A DNA stretch of 64,000 nt from Streptomyces sp. ML-6 (GTDB lineage: Bacteria > Actinomycetota > Actinomycetes > Streptomycetales > Streptomycetaceae). The notes below the pieces were generated by a model that worked only from the letters and a program-made list of their open reading frames with translations, had not been told where the DNA came from and did not search any database. This document shows, piece by piece, positions 1 through 16,125 of the stretch. How positions within the stretch are numbered: the first letter of the stretch is position 1; every line of letters begins with the position of its first letter. The translations under genes were made by a program, and so were the position numbers. Where the stretch lies: positions 806,001 through 870,000 of the forward strand of contig NZ_JAOTIK010000002.1 of the NCBI RefSeq assembly GCF_030116705.1. Direction: 5' to 3'.

Positions 1-1
1 A

Positions 2-7600
<7,599 letters not shown>

Positions 7601-7612
7601 GGAAAGCCTGTG

Positions 7613-9241
7613 ATGAAAACGGAAACTTCTGAATCGCGATTGTCGCAGCCCTCAAGAACCCCGGACCGGCCGGAGGAGCCGGCCGGCCCGGCCGGGGAGT
7701 CCGGCGACCGCGCACCGTCGCAGCACCGGTGGATCGCCCTGACCGTGGTCACCCTGGCCTCGTTCCTCGACAACCTGGACGCGAACGCCGTCACCGTGGT
7801 CCTTCCCACCATTCAGCGGGATTTGGGCGCCGGTTTCACCGCGGCTCAGTGGACCCTGGCCGGCTACGCACTGGCCTACGCCCTGTTCCTGATCACGGGC
7901 GGCCGGCTGGGGGACATCTACGGGCGCAAGAGGCTGTTCATGTTCGGGGTGGCCGGCTTCACCCTGGCATCCATCGTGTGCGGCACCGCGGTGCTGCCCG
8001 AAGTGCTGGTGGCGGGGCGGTTCGCGCAGGGGTTCATGGCGGCCCTGATGGTTCCGCAGGCGGTCTCCGTCATCGTCACCATGTTCCACCGGGACGAGTG
8101 GGCACGGGCGTTCGCCGTGCTGGGGGCCGCCCTGAGCCTGGGCAGTGTCGGGGGGCCGCTCCTCGGCGGGATGCTGACCGAACTCGACGTCCTCGGCCTC
8201 GGCTGGCGCGCGATCTTCCTGATCAACGTGCCGCTCGGGGTGATCGCCCTGGTGCTGTCCGCCCACAGCATGCCCGAGTCCCGTTCGGACGAGGCGCTGC
8301 GCCTCGACCTCGTCGGTGTGGTGCTGCTGACGACCGCTTCCCTGGGAATCCTCTATCCGCTGATCCAGGGGCGTGAACAGGGCTGGCCCGGCTGGATGTT
8401 CGTGTTCATGGGCGTCGCGGTCCTGGTGCTCGCCCTGTTCGTCGGGCAGCAGCGTCGCCGGCACCGGCGCGACGGATCCGCGCTGATTCCGCCGACGCTC
8501 TTCAAGCACCGCTCCACCGTGGTGGGTCTGACAGTGACGTTGTTGGTCTTCAGCGGCGTCGCGTCGTTCTTCCTCGTCCTCACTTACCACCTGCAGACCG
8601 GTCTCGGCTGGTCCATCGTGAAGACCGCCCTGGTCACCGCGGCGTGGCCGGTCGGTATCACCGCCACTTTCCAGATCGCCTGGAAGTTCGGCACCGGCCG
8701 GGGCAGGCTGTGCGTACGCGTCGGTTCCTTCCTGATGGCCTGCGGCGCGCTGTGGACCCTGCTCGCGGTGGGGTCGGCCGGGAGCGGGGAGCTGTCCTGG
8801 CTGCAACTCGCCGGGGCCGAGCTGGTCATGGGCTGCGGCATGGGGCTGACCACGCCCGTGCTGACCGCCGTGGTCCTCGGCGACGTACCCCCGCAGGACG
8901 CGGGTGCCGGCTCGGGGGTGCTCAACGCCGCCATCCAGTTCAGCACCGCCGCGGGGGTGGCGATCCTCGGCGCCCTCTACTTCGGGGGAGTGGAAGGCGG
9001 GGTGGGGGCGAGCGCCGGCCCCGGACACTTCAGCTCCGTGACGTCTTCGGTGCTCTGGTGCAACGTGGGCGTTTTCGTACTGACCACCGTGCTCAGCTCC
9101 TTCCTTCCGGGCAGCGACGCCGCGGCCGCGGGGAAAAGCGATGCCGCGGCCGAATCCGCCGAACACGACGGAAAGACCGGGCACGAAGGAAAGAACGGGC
9201 ACGAAGGAACGGCCGGGCATCTCGTACCGGATCCGGTATAG
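7613..9241 (+). CDS. MFS drug exporter, DHA2 (14-TM) family
   Basis: Proton-driven efflux pump of the QacA/EmrB type, probably exporting the cluster product and giving self-resistance. It has 542 residues with about 14 hydrophobic segments. Motif A (GGRLGDIYGRKR, near residue 95) and motif C (GSVGGPLLGG, near 180) are clear. It starts only 12 bases after the PKS stop, so it is co-transcribed with it. GTG at 7610 is possible, but AGGAAAG at 7600-7606 is better spaced for the ATG at 7613. The cytoplasmic tail carries short GHEG repeats (GKTGHEGKNGHEGTAGH), a low-complexity feature without obvious function. Confidence 0.93.
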   Translation: MKTETSESRLSQPSRTPDRPEEPAGPAGESGDRAPSQHRWIALTVVTLASFLDNLDANAVTVVLPTIQRDLGAGFTAAQWTLAGYALAYALFLITGGRLGDIYGRKRLFMFGVAGFTLASIVCGTAVLPEVLVAGRFAQGFMAALMVPQAVSVIVTMFHRDEWARAFAVLGAALSLGSVGGPLLGGMLTELDVLGLGWRAIFLINVPLGVIALVLSAHSMPESRSDEALRLDLVGVVLLTTASLGILYPLIQGREQGWPGWMFVFMGVAVLVLALFVGQQRRRHRRDGSALIPPTLFKHRSTVVGLTVTLLVFSGVASFFLVLTYHLQTGLGWSIVKTALVTAAWPVGITATFQIAWKFGTGRGRLCVRVGSFLMACGALWTLLAVGSAGSGELSWLQLAGAELVMGCGMGLTTPVLTAVVLGDVPPQDAGAGSGVLNAAIQFSTAAGVAILGALYFGGVEGGVGASAGPGHFSSVTSSVLWCNVGVFVLTTVLSSFLPGSDAAAAGKSDAAAESAEHDGKTGHEGKNGHEGTAGHLVPDPV

Positions 9242-9345
9242 CCGGTGAGGCAGGTGCAGCCGATGAAGCAGGTGCGGTCGATGGAGCCGATGTGATCGGC
9301 GCAAGAAGAATCCGATTTTCTCTGACCGAAAGTAAATCTGGCCCG

Positions 9346-9395
9346 TCCTGAACTCCTGTGTCAGGCTGGCCGGGCTGTCAATTGCGTTCAGGAGG
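9346..9395 (+). promoter_or_regulatory. 5'-leader hairpin that hides the ribosome-binding site of the next gene
   Basis: TCCTGAAC at 9346-9353 is an exact inverted copy of GTTCAGGA at 9386-9393. The right arm covers most of the AGGAGG Shine-Dalgarno (9390-9395) of the ATG at 9401. A nested CCTG/CAGG pair (9355-9358 with 9362-9365) lies in the loop. The fold is seen in the sequence; a role in translation control is inference. Confidence 0.4.
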
Positions 9396-9400
9396 TTCGC

Positions 9401-9583
9401 ATGACCGACAAGCGGCTCATCGATGTCGAGGAGAACGGCCCCCGGCAGAAATTCCGCGAGGCGCTCGAGCGGAAGAGCAGCGCGACGAAGTCCAGGAAGG
9501 CCCACGAGGAGGGGCGGCTGAAGGTCAAGAACATGAGTGGATCCGCCGGAAAGAAGAGGTACTTCCGCCGCAAGACCGGGTGA
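9401..9583 (+). CDS. Small basic protein, DUF5302-like
   Basis: This protein of 60 residues is rich in Lys and Arg. It has the KFREALERK N-terminal motif and the GKKRYFRRKTG C-terminal motif that typify the short actinobacterial DUF5302 proteins, whose function is unknown. An AGGAGG sits 5 bases before the ATG, but it is partly paired in a leader hairpin. The gene lies between the exporter and a strong terminator. A 117-bp leader separates it from the exporter, so it may have its own promoter. Copies outside biosynthetic clusters are common, so a role in the pathway is not implied. Confidence 0.75.
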   Translation: MTDKRLIDVEENGPRQKFREALERKSSATKSRKAHEEGRLKVKNMSGSAGKKRYFRRKTG

Positions 9584-9600
9584 AGCGAACCGGACGGAAA

Positions 9601-9639
9601 GGCTGCCGCCCTCCCGCAGGGGAGGGCGGCAGCCTTTTT
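9601..9639 (+). terminator. Strong intrinsic terminator
   Basis: A 15-bp perfect GC-rich stem (GGCTGCCGCCCTCCC with its complement) and a 4-base loop are followed by TTTTT. This is a textbook rho-independent terminator closing the PKS-exporter-DUF5302 unit. Confidence 0.93.
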
Positions 9640-9653
9640 GCTGTCCCGGCATA

Positions 9654-9752
9654 CTCGAATTCGGATAGAACTCCGATCGAACTCCGACCGGATATCGCTC
9701 GAATTCCGCTCGAATCATGCTCGAGTGTTGCTGGAATTCCGGTCGAATCGTT
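9654..9752 (+). promoter_or_regulatory. Nine-unit direct-repeat array with exact 11-bp pitch (SARP-type box array)
   Basis: Nine units start at 9654, 9665, 9676, 9687, 9698, 9709, 9720, 9731 and 9742. Most match CTCGAATTCCG or ATCGAACTCCG; the units at 9687 and 9720 are weaker. The conserved heptamer core is TCGAA(T/C)(T/C) followed by four bases. Heptamers at 11-bp pitch are the known binding pattern of SARP activators (ActII-ORF4, DnrI). The array is noncoding: it follows a terminator and precedes the dehydrogenase gene at 9989. Binding by a SARP is inference. Confidence 0.7.
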
Positions 9753-9988
9753 GCCGGGAAGGCTTGATTCGCACTCGAAGCGGAGAAGGGGCGTGCTCGG
9801 AACGGGATCGTATTCGGACAGGGAAAGGAAAGGGGTCTGGTTCCGGACGGCTCGGCGGCCGTTCGGAAAATCGCGGACGACGAGTCGAGTTCCGCTCCAG
9901 CGCGGCGCGAGCCGCTGCCGTCAGGGTCGTGCGTACGGGCGCGATACCTGGCGCGCATCCTGCGACGACGGAGCTGACACCCGCTGCC
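9753..9988 (+). promoter_or_regulatory. Leader/promoter region of the acyl-CoA-dehydrogenase-like gene
   Basis: 236 bases without a convincing gene. The reading frame of the next gene stays open through it, but the low-complexity Arg-rich translation and the repeat array upstream argue that it is a leader. No clear -10 could be fixed. Confidence 0.35.
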
Positions 9989-11743
9989 ATGACCATCACT
10001 GCCGAGACCATCGAGACCACGGATGCCGACCGCAGGCGGTGGGAGGCCGACGCGCGCACGCGCGCGACCCGGCTGGAGACGCTGCTCGGCGATCCCTACG
10101 ACCCCGCCAACCCGCACGGGCTGCGCGCGCTGTTCGCCGCCGACGCCCGGCACATTCCGCCCGCCGACACGGAGGACCTGCTCGCCGGGACGGGACTGGG
10201 CGCCGAGTTCGTACCCGTCGAGCACGGCGGCCGGCTCACCCGGGCCGACCTGCTCGCACGCGTCCTGCGCCCGGTCTTCCGCCGTGACGTCGCCCTCGGC
10301 TTCGGCTCCGGGATTATCTCGCTGTTCGCCTCCGGCGCCGTCTGGGCGGCCGGCACCCCCGAACAGCGGCGCCGCGTCGCCGACCTGCTGCTCGGCGGCG
10401 GCCGGGCCACGATCCTCCACCACGAACTGGCCCACTCCAACGCGATCCTGCGCCACGAGTTCACCGCCCGCACCATCCCCGGCGGATACCGGCTGGACGG
10501 CCGCAAGGACGTGATCATCAACGCCGCGCGGGCCGATGCCCAGGTCGTCTACGCCCGCACCGACCCGGCCCGCGGACCGCACAGCCACTCCGTGCTGCTC
10601 CTGGACCGCGGCCGGCACGAGGGCACCGCCGTACGGCACCTGCCGCGCGTCCCCACCTCCGGCATGCGCGGGGCCCTCTTCTCCGGACTGGAGTTCGCCG
10701 GGCACACCGTCCCCGACGACGCCCGCGTCGGCGAAACCGGGGACGGCGTCCCCCTCGCCCTGCGCACCTTCCAGGTCAACCGCAGCCTCATCTGCGGCGT
10801 CGTCACCGCAGCCGCGGACACCGTTCTGCACTCCGCCGTACGGGCCGCGACCACCGGACGCAGCACCATCGCACGCCGCTGGCACAAACCACTGACCGGG
10901 GTCTTCGCCGACCTGCTGGCCTGCGACAGCATGGCCACCGTCGTCCTGCGCGCACTGAGCCTGCTGCCCGCCCGGGCCCACGTCTTCGCCGCGGCCGTCA
11001 AGTACGTGGTGCCCGACCTGCTGCGCGAGAACCTGGAGGAACTCTCCACCGTCCTGGGCGCCCGCGGCTACGAGCACCACAACCCGGAGTACGGCGCACT
11101 CGACAAGCTCGTACGGGACCTGCCGGTCGCCGGGCTCGGCCACGCCGGAACCGCCTCCTGCCAGGCCGTCATCGTCCCGCAACTGCGCGGCCTCGCCGAA
11201 CGCTCCTGGTTCGCGGAGGAGGAACCGCCGCCCGAACTGTTCCGCCGGGGCGCCGAGTTGCCCGCCCTGGACTACCGGGCGCTGGGCATCGCGGGCGGTG
11301 GCGACTTCATGGCCGCCTCCCTCGTCGGCTCCGCCGCCCGCCTCGCCGCGTCCCGCGGCCTCGGCGGCCAGATCGCCGCCCTCGCCGAGCTGGCCGAGGG
11401 CTTCGTCACCGAACTGCGGGCGCTGCGCGAGGAATGCCGCCGGCTCCCCGCGTACGGCACCACGGCACTCGCCGACCCCGCCGTCTGCGTACTCAGCGAC
11501 CGCTACAGCCTCATCGTCGCCGCCGCCGCGGTGCTCGGCGTGTGGGAGGGCCAGGACGGCCTGGACCCGTTCCTCGCCGACCCGGCCTGGGCGGTACTCG
11601 CCCTGTCCCGCCTCGGCGAACGCCTCGGCATGCCCGTGCCCGACCTGCCCGACGGCTGTCCGGCACAGGTACTGGACGAACTGGTCCGCCGATACCGCAC
11701 GGGCCGCAGCTGCGACCTGGACGCCATCGCCCTGGCCCGGTGA
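9989..11743 (+). CDS. Acyl-CoA dehydrogenase-like flavoprotein
   Basis: Predicted flavin-dependent oxidoreductase of 584 residues acting on an acyl thioester. The core resembles the ACAD fold: a substrate/FAD middle domain (HHELAHSNAIL near residue 150 and the GYRLDGRKDVIINAARADA stretch near 170, matching the G-x-KxxI-NA pattern), then a helical C-terminal domain (EEL..VLGARGYEHHN). It is longer than the usual 380-420 residues, with an extra C-terminal helical part. The ATG at 9989 is preferred over an open-frame extension to 9638, because the extension would translate the 11-bp repeat array. It sits just upstream of the PPTase gene, 44 bases away. In a PKS/NRPS cluster it probably dehydrogenates a carrier-bound acyl unit. 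The substrate is unknown. Confidence 0.8.
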   Translation: MTITAETIETTDADRRRWEADARTRATRLETLLGDPYDPANPHGLRALFAADARHIPPADTEDLLAGTGLGAEFVPVEHGGRLTRADLLARVLRPVFRRDVALGFGSGIISLFASGAVWAAGTPEQRRRVADLLLGGGRATILHHELAHSNAILRHEFTARTIPGGYRLDGRKDVIINAARADAQVVYARTDPARGPHSHSVLLLDRGRHEGTAVRHLPRVPTSGMRGALFSGLEFAGHTVPDDARVGETGDGVPLALRTFQVNRSLICGVVTAAADTVLHSAVRAATTGRSTIARRWHKPLTGVFADLLACDSMATVVLRALSLLPARAHVFAAAVKYVVPDLLRENLEELSTVLGARGYEHHNPEYGALDKLVRDLPVAGLGHAGTASCQAVIVPQLRGLAERSWFAEEEPPPELFRRGAELPALDYRALGIAGGGDFMAASLVGSAARLAASRGLGGQIAALAELAEGFVTELRALREECRRLPAYGTTALADPAVCVLSDRYSLIVAAAAVLGVWEGQDGLDPFLADPAWAVLALSRLGERLGMPVPDLPDGCPAQVLDELVRRYRTGRSCDLDAIALAR

Positions 11744-11787
11744 ACGGGCAGGCACCGACGGAGCAACGAGCAGGGGAGGAAAGACCG

Positions 11788-12684
11788 TTGACGCGGAGAG
11801 AGCCGATGACAGGGATACCGGGCGCGGGCGACGTGAGGGCCATCGAACAGCCGATGCCCCCGCCACCGACCGAGGAACGCATCACCGAGCCGATCCACGT
11901 CAGCGGCCCCGACGGACCGTGGGACCTGGTACGGGAGGGAATGGACCTGCGCGGCAACGCCGTGATCCACACAACCTGGGGGGAGTGGCTCACCGGAGCC
12001 CTCGCCGACCCCTCGCTGCGCCCGCTGCTCGGCCGGGACTGGCAGCGCTACCGGCGCACCACCGACCCCACGATCCGTTTCCGCTTCGTCGCCTCCCGGC
12101 TGGCCACCAAGTTCACGGCCGCCGCCGCGCTGGGCACCGGACCCGCCGAACTCGACCTCGCGTACAAGATCGGCGGACGGCCCTATCTGCGGGGCCTCGA
12201 CCAGATCGACGTGAGCCTCACCCACACCGACGACCTGATCGCCGTCGGCATCAGCCGCAGCGGCCGGATCGGGGTCGACGCCGAACCCGCCGACCGGCAC
12301 ATGTCGTTCGAACTCCTCCAGAGCCACGTCTGCACCCCCACCGAGCGCGCGGCCCTCGCCGAACTGTCCGAGACGGAACGCACGGCGGAGCTGCTGCGGC
12401 TGTGGACCCTGAAGGAGGCGTACACCAAGGCACTCGGCCAGGGACTGCGGCTCGGCTTCACCGAGTTCGGCTTCGGCATCGGCGAGGGCGGGCTGCTCGC
12501 CCCCGACGGCACACCGGCCGCGCGCGGCGAATGGGCGTTCACGACCCGTCGCGTGCTGGGTCGCTACCTGGTCAGCGTGGCCTGCCACGACGCCGGACTG
12601 GACACCTCGCGCGACACGGCGGCCCGCACCATGCTCGACGAGGGGTTCATGGGGGCCGTCGCGGGACTCCTCGACCCCGACTGA
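11788..12684 (+). CDS. Sfp-type 4'-phosphopantetheinyl transferase
   Basis: Activates the PKS ACPs and NRPS PCPs by moving phosphopantetheine from CoA onto their serine. Family motifs are present: GGRPYL (substrate loop), IGVDAEPADRHM (Mg-binding VDxE variant) and WTLKEAYTKALGQGL (WxxKEA). A TTG at 11788 lies 7 bases after GGGGAGGA (11773-11780), so it is chosen over the ATG at 11806, which lacks a good site. It has 298 residues, about 50 more than many Sfp-type enzymes because of the N-terminal extension. It lies 44 bases after the dehydrogenase-like gene and is probably co-transcribed. Confidence 0.93.
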   Translation: MTRREPMTGIPGAGDVRAIEQPMPPPPTEERITEPIHVSGPDGPWDLVREGMDLRGNAVIHTTWGEWLTGALADPSLRPLLGRDWQRYRRTTDPTIRFRFVASRLATKFTAAAALGTGPAELDLAYKIGGRPYLRGLDQIDVSLTHTDDLIAVGISRSGRIGVDAEPADRHMSFELLQSHVCTPTERAALAELSETERTAELLRLWTLKEAYTKALGQGLRLGFTEFGFGIGEGGLLAPDGTPAARGEWAFTTRRVLGRYLVSVACHDAGLDTSRDTAARTMLDEGFMGAVAGLLDPD

Positions 12685-12694
12685 CACCGTGGGG

Positions 12695-12729
12695 CCGGTT
12701 ACCGGAAATTTCCTTTAACTGGTAACCGG
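12695..12729. promoter_or_regulatory. Nested palindromes upstream of the LuxR-type gene
   Basis: CCGGTTACC at 12695-12703 is mirrored exactly by GGTAACCGG at 12721-12729. Between them lies the perfect 10-base palindrome GGAAATTTCC (12704-12713), an AT-rich island in GC-rich DNA. It could be an operator for the downstream regulator or the terminator of the gene before it; there is no T-run. Confidence 0.5.
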
Positions 12730-12874
12730 GCCGTTCCCGGTCCCTCCGTCGCGGGCGGGCCCACAGGGCCGTTCGCGGATCCGTCCAGGGCGGCTGGAGA
12801 AATCCGGCCCCGCCCCCGTACCCGGCTAGCGTGCCGGGGAACGGTTGCGGATACGGAGAACGAGGAGGCTGGTC

Positions 12875-13600
12875 GTGGGAGAAAGGGACCTCTCGGCACT
12901 CGCGGCCCGCCGCGCCACCCTGCGCGTACTGCCCGGCGGTGCACCACCCGCCGCGCCGCACGCGGCCGGAGCGACCACGACGGTACGGGTGTACGTGCTG
13001 GGCACCGACGCCCTGGCCCGCGGCGGCATCAGGGCACTGCTCGACGGCAGGCCCGCCATCCACGTCGTGGGCGACGGCGAGCCGGGGCAGACCTGCCCCG
13101 ACGACATCGCCACCGCCGGCCCGGACGTCGTCCTCGCGCACGGCACCCCGAACCCCGGAACGCTTCCGCCGGACTGCCGGCTGCTCACCATCGGCGGCCC
13201 GGAACCGGCAGCGGTCCCCGGCCCGGCGCACAGCCGGCTGCCCGGCACCGTCACCGCCGCCCAGCTCGCCTCCGCCGTCGTGCTGACCGCCGCCGGGTAC
13301 ACCGTCGCGGCCCGGTCCGACGGGCCGTCACCCGCGACCGCCCCCGGGACCGGGCCCGCCGCCCCGGTCATCTCCGACGTCGGCCCCGAACAGCTCACCG
13401 ACCGCGAGCGGCAGGTGCTGGGCCTGCTCGCCCACGGTCTGACCAACACGGAGATCGCCGGCTCGCTGACGCTCTCCGAGCACACGGTCAAGACGCACGT
13501 GCAGAACCTGCTCGGCAAGTTGCGCCTGCGCAACCGGGTCCAGGCAGTGGTCTACGCGTTCGAGGCCGGACTGCGCCGACCGCTCAGCCCGTCCCCCTGA
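12875..13600 (+). CDS. LuxR/NarL-type transcriptional regulator with degenerate receiver
   Basis: DNA-binding regulator of 241 residues, probably cluster-specific. The C-terminus is a full LuxR-type HTH (LTDRERQVLGLLAHGLTNTE.. EHTVKTHVQNLLGKLRLRNR, residues about 172-230). The N-terminal half keeps the order of a response-regulator receiver (VRVYVLGTDALARGGIRALL), but the strand that should carry the phospho-accepting Asp reads DVVLAHGTP, with no Asp at the usual place. It is therefore likely phosphorylation-independent. GTG at 12875 with GAGGAGG 6 bases upstream is preferred over TTG at 12845. No partner kinase is nearby. Confidence 0.88.
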   Translation: MGERDLSALAARRATLRVLPGGAPPAAPHAAGATTTVRVYVLGTDALARGGIRALLDGRPAIHVVGDGEPGQTCPDDIATAGPDVVLAHGTPNPGTLPPDCRLLTIGGPEPAAVPGPAHSRLPGTVTAAQLASAVVLTAAGYTVAARSDGPSPATAPGTGPAAPVISDVGPEQLTDRERQVLGLLAHGLTNTEIAGSLTLSEHTVKTHVQNLLGKLRLRNRVQAVVYAFEAGLRRPLSPSP

Positions 13601-13610
13601 CCGGCTCTAC

Positions 13611-13725
13611 CCGCACCGTCCGAATCCGCACCACCGAACCACCGGACTTGCACCACCGAACGCAGAACCCGCTTCACCGAAGCACCGCAACGCCGCAACA
13701 CCGAGTCCGCTCCACCGAACACCGT
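13611..13725 (+). repeat. Degenerate CACCGAA-rich direct repeats
   Basis: The motif (C)CACCGAA(C/G) or a near copy recurs at about 13632, 13654, 13675 and 13713, with related CCGAAT and ACCGAG copies between; several spacings are about 21-22 bases. The repeats fill the gap between the LuxR-type gene and the condensation-domain gene. A regulator site or a slippage-born repeat is possible. Confidence 0.35.
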
Positions 13726-13853
13726 GCCGATGGCCGGAGATCCCGGCCCATCGCCGTGTCAGCGCCGTATCAGGTCCGTATGGGCGGGCCTCGCATACTC
13801 GTTCCGTGCTCGCAGAGAGGGGAGGGAGGGGGGGTGCGCGCCCCGAACACATC

Positions 13854-16016
13854 ATGACCGCCAACCATTTCTCACCGATGTCGCAGGTCTCTCCGGATGG
13901 ACCGATGACCGTGGTCGTCGACCCCGGGGAACCCCCCTATGACGCTCCGCCGTTCCTGGAACTCCGCGGCCCCCTGGACACCCGGAGCCTGGAGGCCGCA
14001 CTGGACCGGCTCGCCGCCCGCCGGCCGGACGGCCCGGCCTGGCAGCACCGGCTCCGGCCCCACGGCCCCGGCCTGCACACCCTGAGACTCACCATGGGCG
14101 CCCCCGGGGAGTTCCCGGCCGGACTGCTGGCCGACCTGCTCACGGACCCGCCCCTGACGGGCCGCTGCGTGCGCACGGCCGGGGCGAGCCCGCTCCAGCT
14201 CGAACTGCTCGCCGACGCCGACGCGCACCCGGGCACCGGGCGCCACGTCGAGCAGCTCGCCTGGGACTGGCACGGCCCGCTCGACCCGGAACGCTTCACC
14301 GCCGCCTGGCAGTCCCTCTTCGACCGGGAGAGCGTGCTGCGCTCCGCCTTCGACGACGGCCCCGAACCACGGATCGTGGTGCACGACCGGGTCCGGGCCG
14401 AAGTGGTACGGCTGCCGCACAGCACCGAGGACTGGGCGTCGGTGGTCGAGTACGACCGGCGACGCGGCCTCGACCCGCGCCGCCCCGGACCGCTGCGCGT
14501 GACCGTGCTGGGCGGCGGCCCCGTCGTGTCGGTCACCGCCCCGCCCACCCGGGTGCTGCTCACCTACCACCACGCGCTGCTCGACGACTGGAGCGCACGC
14601 CTGCTGCTGCGGGAGTTCTACCGCGCCTACCTGGCCGACGGCGTCCTGCCCGGCGGGGAACGCCGCCCCGACATGGGCGACTACACGCAGTGGCTCGCCC
14701 GCCAGGACATCGGCCCCGCACGGGAGTTCTGGACGGACGCCGCACCCCCGCCCGATGCCGCGCACTCCCCGCTCCCCGCCACCTCCGACACACCTGCTTC
14801 CGACTTTCACGGCACGGGCACCGGAACCGGGCGCACCCGGCTGCGCCTGACCGCCGCCCGGACGGCACGGCTCGGCGCCTGGGCGGCCGGTTGGGGCAGT
14901 ACCGAGAGCGGCGCGCTCCAGGCCGTGTGGGCGCTGCTGCTGTACCGGGCCACCGGTTCGGCCGACCCGCGGCCGGTCCGCTTCAGCGTGACCGTGTCCG
15001 GCCGCGGAATCCCGTTCGACTCGGTGGAACGCCTGCCGGGCTCGCTGCGCAACCCGCTGCCGATGTCCGTCGTCGTCGACCCGGGGGCGAGCGTGCCCGG
15101 GCTGCTCGCCCTGCTGCGCGACCGGGCGCTGGACATGGCGGCGTACGAGTGGGCCTCGGCGGGCCGCATCCGCGGCTGGACCGGAACCCCGGACCGGCCG
15201 ACCGGACCGGAGGGCAGCCTCGTCGCCTTCGACGGCCGGCCCCGGAACACGGACGACCTCGCCCCCGAACTCGCCGCCCGGGGAATCCGGGTGGGCCCCC
15301 CGGAGACGCTCGGCGCCCGCACGGCCTTCCCTCTCACGCTCGCCGCCCACCACGACGAAGCGGGCGGACTCGTCATGACCGTCACCTACGACCGCGACCG
15401 ACTGGCCGGTATCGGCGGCGTCCTGGCACACGCCGCGTATCTGCTGGACGAACTCCCCAGGGTCGCAGGAGAGTTCACCACCGTCGCCGAGGTGCTGGAA
15501 CTCCTGTCCGCAGCGGACGCGGACGCGAGCACGGACACGGGGGCGGAAGCCCGCCCGGCCACGGACGACGGAGCCGAATCCGAAGCGGGGGACAGCACCG
15601 AAGTCGGGCCCGGGACCGGGGCCGGCACCGGCCCCGGTGGGGCGTCCGCGATCATCACCCTGCGGCCGTCCCGGAAACCCGGCGCCGGTACCGTCTGCCT
15701 CGTCCCGGCACACAGCACCCCGCGCTTCCGTCACGACCTGCTCGCCCGCTCCTACCGGGGCCCCGAGGCCCTCGTGCTGCTGGGCACCCCGCCGGACGAC
15801 GCGCGGGCCGGGTACGACGCGCTGCGACCGCTGATCGACGCGGGCGGCCCCCTGGTGCTCGGCGGCTTCACCGGCTGCGGAGTCGCCGCGTACGGGATCA
15901 CCCGGCTGATCGCGGAGAACGGCGGCCGACCGCCGCTGATCGTGCTCACCGGCACCGCGACCTCCGCCGCAGACCTCGCCCGACTGCTCGAATCCGCCGC
16001 CGAACGCGCCGGATGA
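13854..16016 (+). CDS. Free-standing condensation domain fused to a truncated thioesterase
   Basis: NRPS-type condensation protein of 720 residues. The active-site motif is HHALLDD (canonical HHxxxDG) near residue 242, with both His and the first Asp kept. There is no adenylation or carrier domain. After an acidic Thr/Gly/Glu-rich linker (about 560-610) the last 110 residues align with the first half of a type I thioesterase up to the nucleophile elbow, where the usual GGWSFGG is replaced by GGFTGCG, so Ser becomes Thr. The later catalytic Asp and His are missing, so this part is likely non-catalytic. It may form an amide or ester to release the polyketide. The start is uncertain: ATG 13854 has no clear Shine-Dalgarno, and GTG 13806 or ATG 13878 are possible. 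Confidence 0.8.
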   Translation: MTANHFSPMSQVSPDGPMTVVVDPGEPPYDAPPFLELRGPLDTRSLEAALDRLAARRPDGPAWQHRLRPHGPGLHTLRLTMGAPGEFPAGLLADLLTDPPLTGRCVRTAGASPLQLELLADADAHPGTGRHVEQLAWDWHGPLDPERFTAAWQSLFDRESVLRSAFDDGPEPRIVVHDRVRAEVVRLPHSTEDWASVVEYDRRRGLDPRRPGPLRVTVLGGGPVVSVTAPPTRVLLTYHHALLDDWSARLLLREFYRAYLADGVLPGGERRPDMGDYTQWLARQDIGPAREFWTDAAPPPDAAHSPLPATSDTPASDFHGTGTGTGRTRLRLTAARTARLGAWAAGWGSTESGALQAVWALLLYRATGSADPRPVRFSVTVSGRGIPFDSVERLPGSLRNPLPMSVVVDPGASVPGLLALLRDRALDMAAYEWASAGRIRGWTGTPDRPTGPEGSLVAFDGRPRNTDDLAPELAARGIRVGPPETLGARTAFPLTLAAHHDEAGGLVMTVTYDRDRLAGIGGVLAHAAYLLDELPRVAGEFTTVAEVLELLSAADADASTDTGAEARPATDDGAESEAGDSTEVGPGTGAGTGPGGASAIITLRPSRKPGAGTVCLVPAHSTPRFRHDLLARSYRGPEALVLLGTPPDDARAGYDALRPLIDAGGPLVLGGFTGCGVAAYGITRLIAENGGRPPLIVLTGTATSAADLARLLESAAERAG

Positions 16017-16125
16017 CGAATCCGCCGGACGCCCGCCGGACGGTCCCCGGGCCGTCCGGCCCGCCGACGACCGACCGTTCGACGGACCTCGAACCGTTCA
16101 ACGGACCTCACACCTCTGGAGAGCC

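Noticed and set aside
9654..9752. CRISPR array
   Set aside because: Repeats are 11 bp long and contiguous without spacers; no cas genes.
9638..9988. N-terminal extension of the acyl-CoA-dehydrogenase-like protein
   Set aside because: It would translate the 11-bp repeats and an Arg-rich leader absent from the family; ATG 9989 is better.
7652..11866. A 1404-codon minus-strand open frame opposite the exporter and dehydrogenase genes
   Set aside because: Runs through a strong terminator, a repeat array and several genes; no family features.
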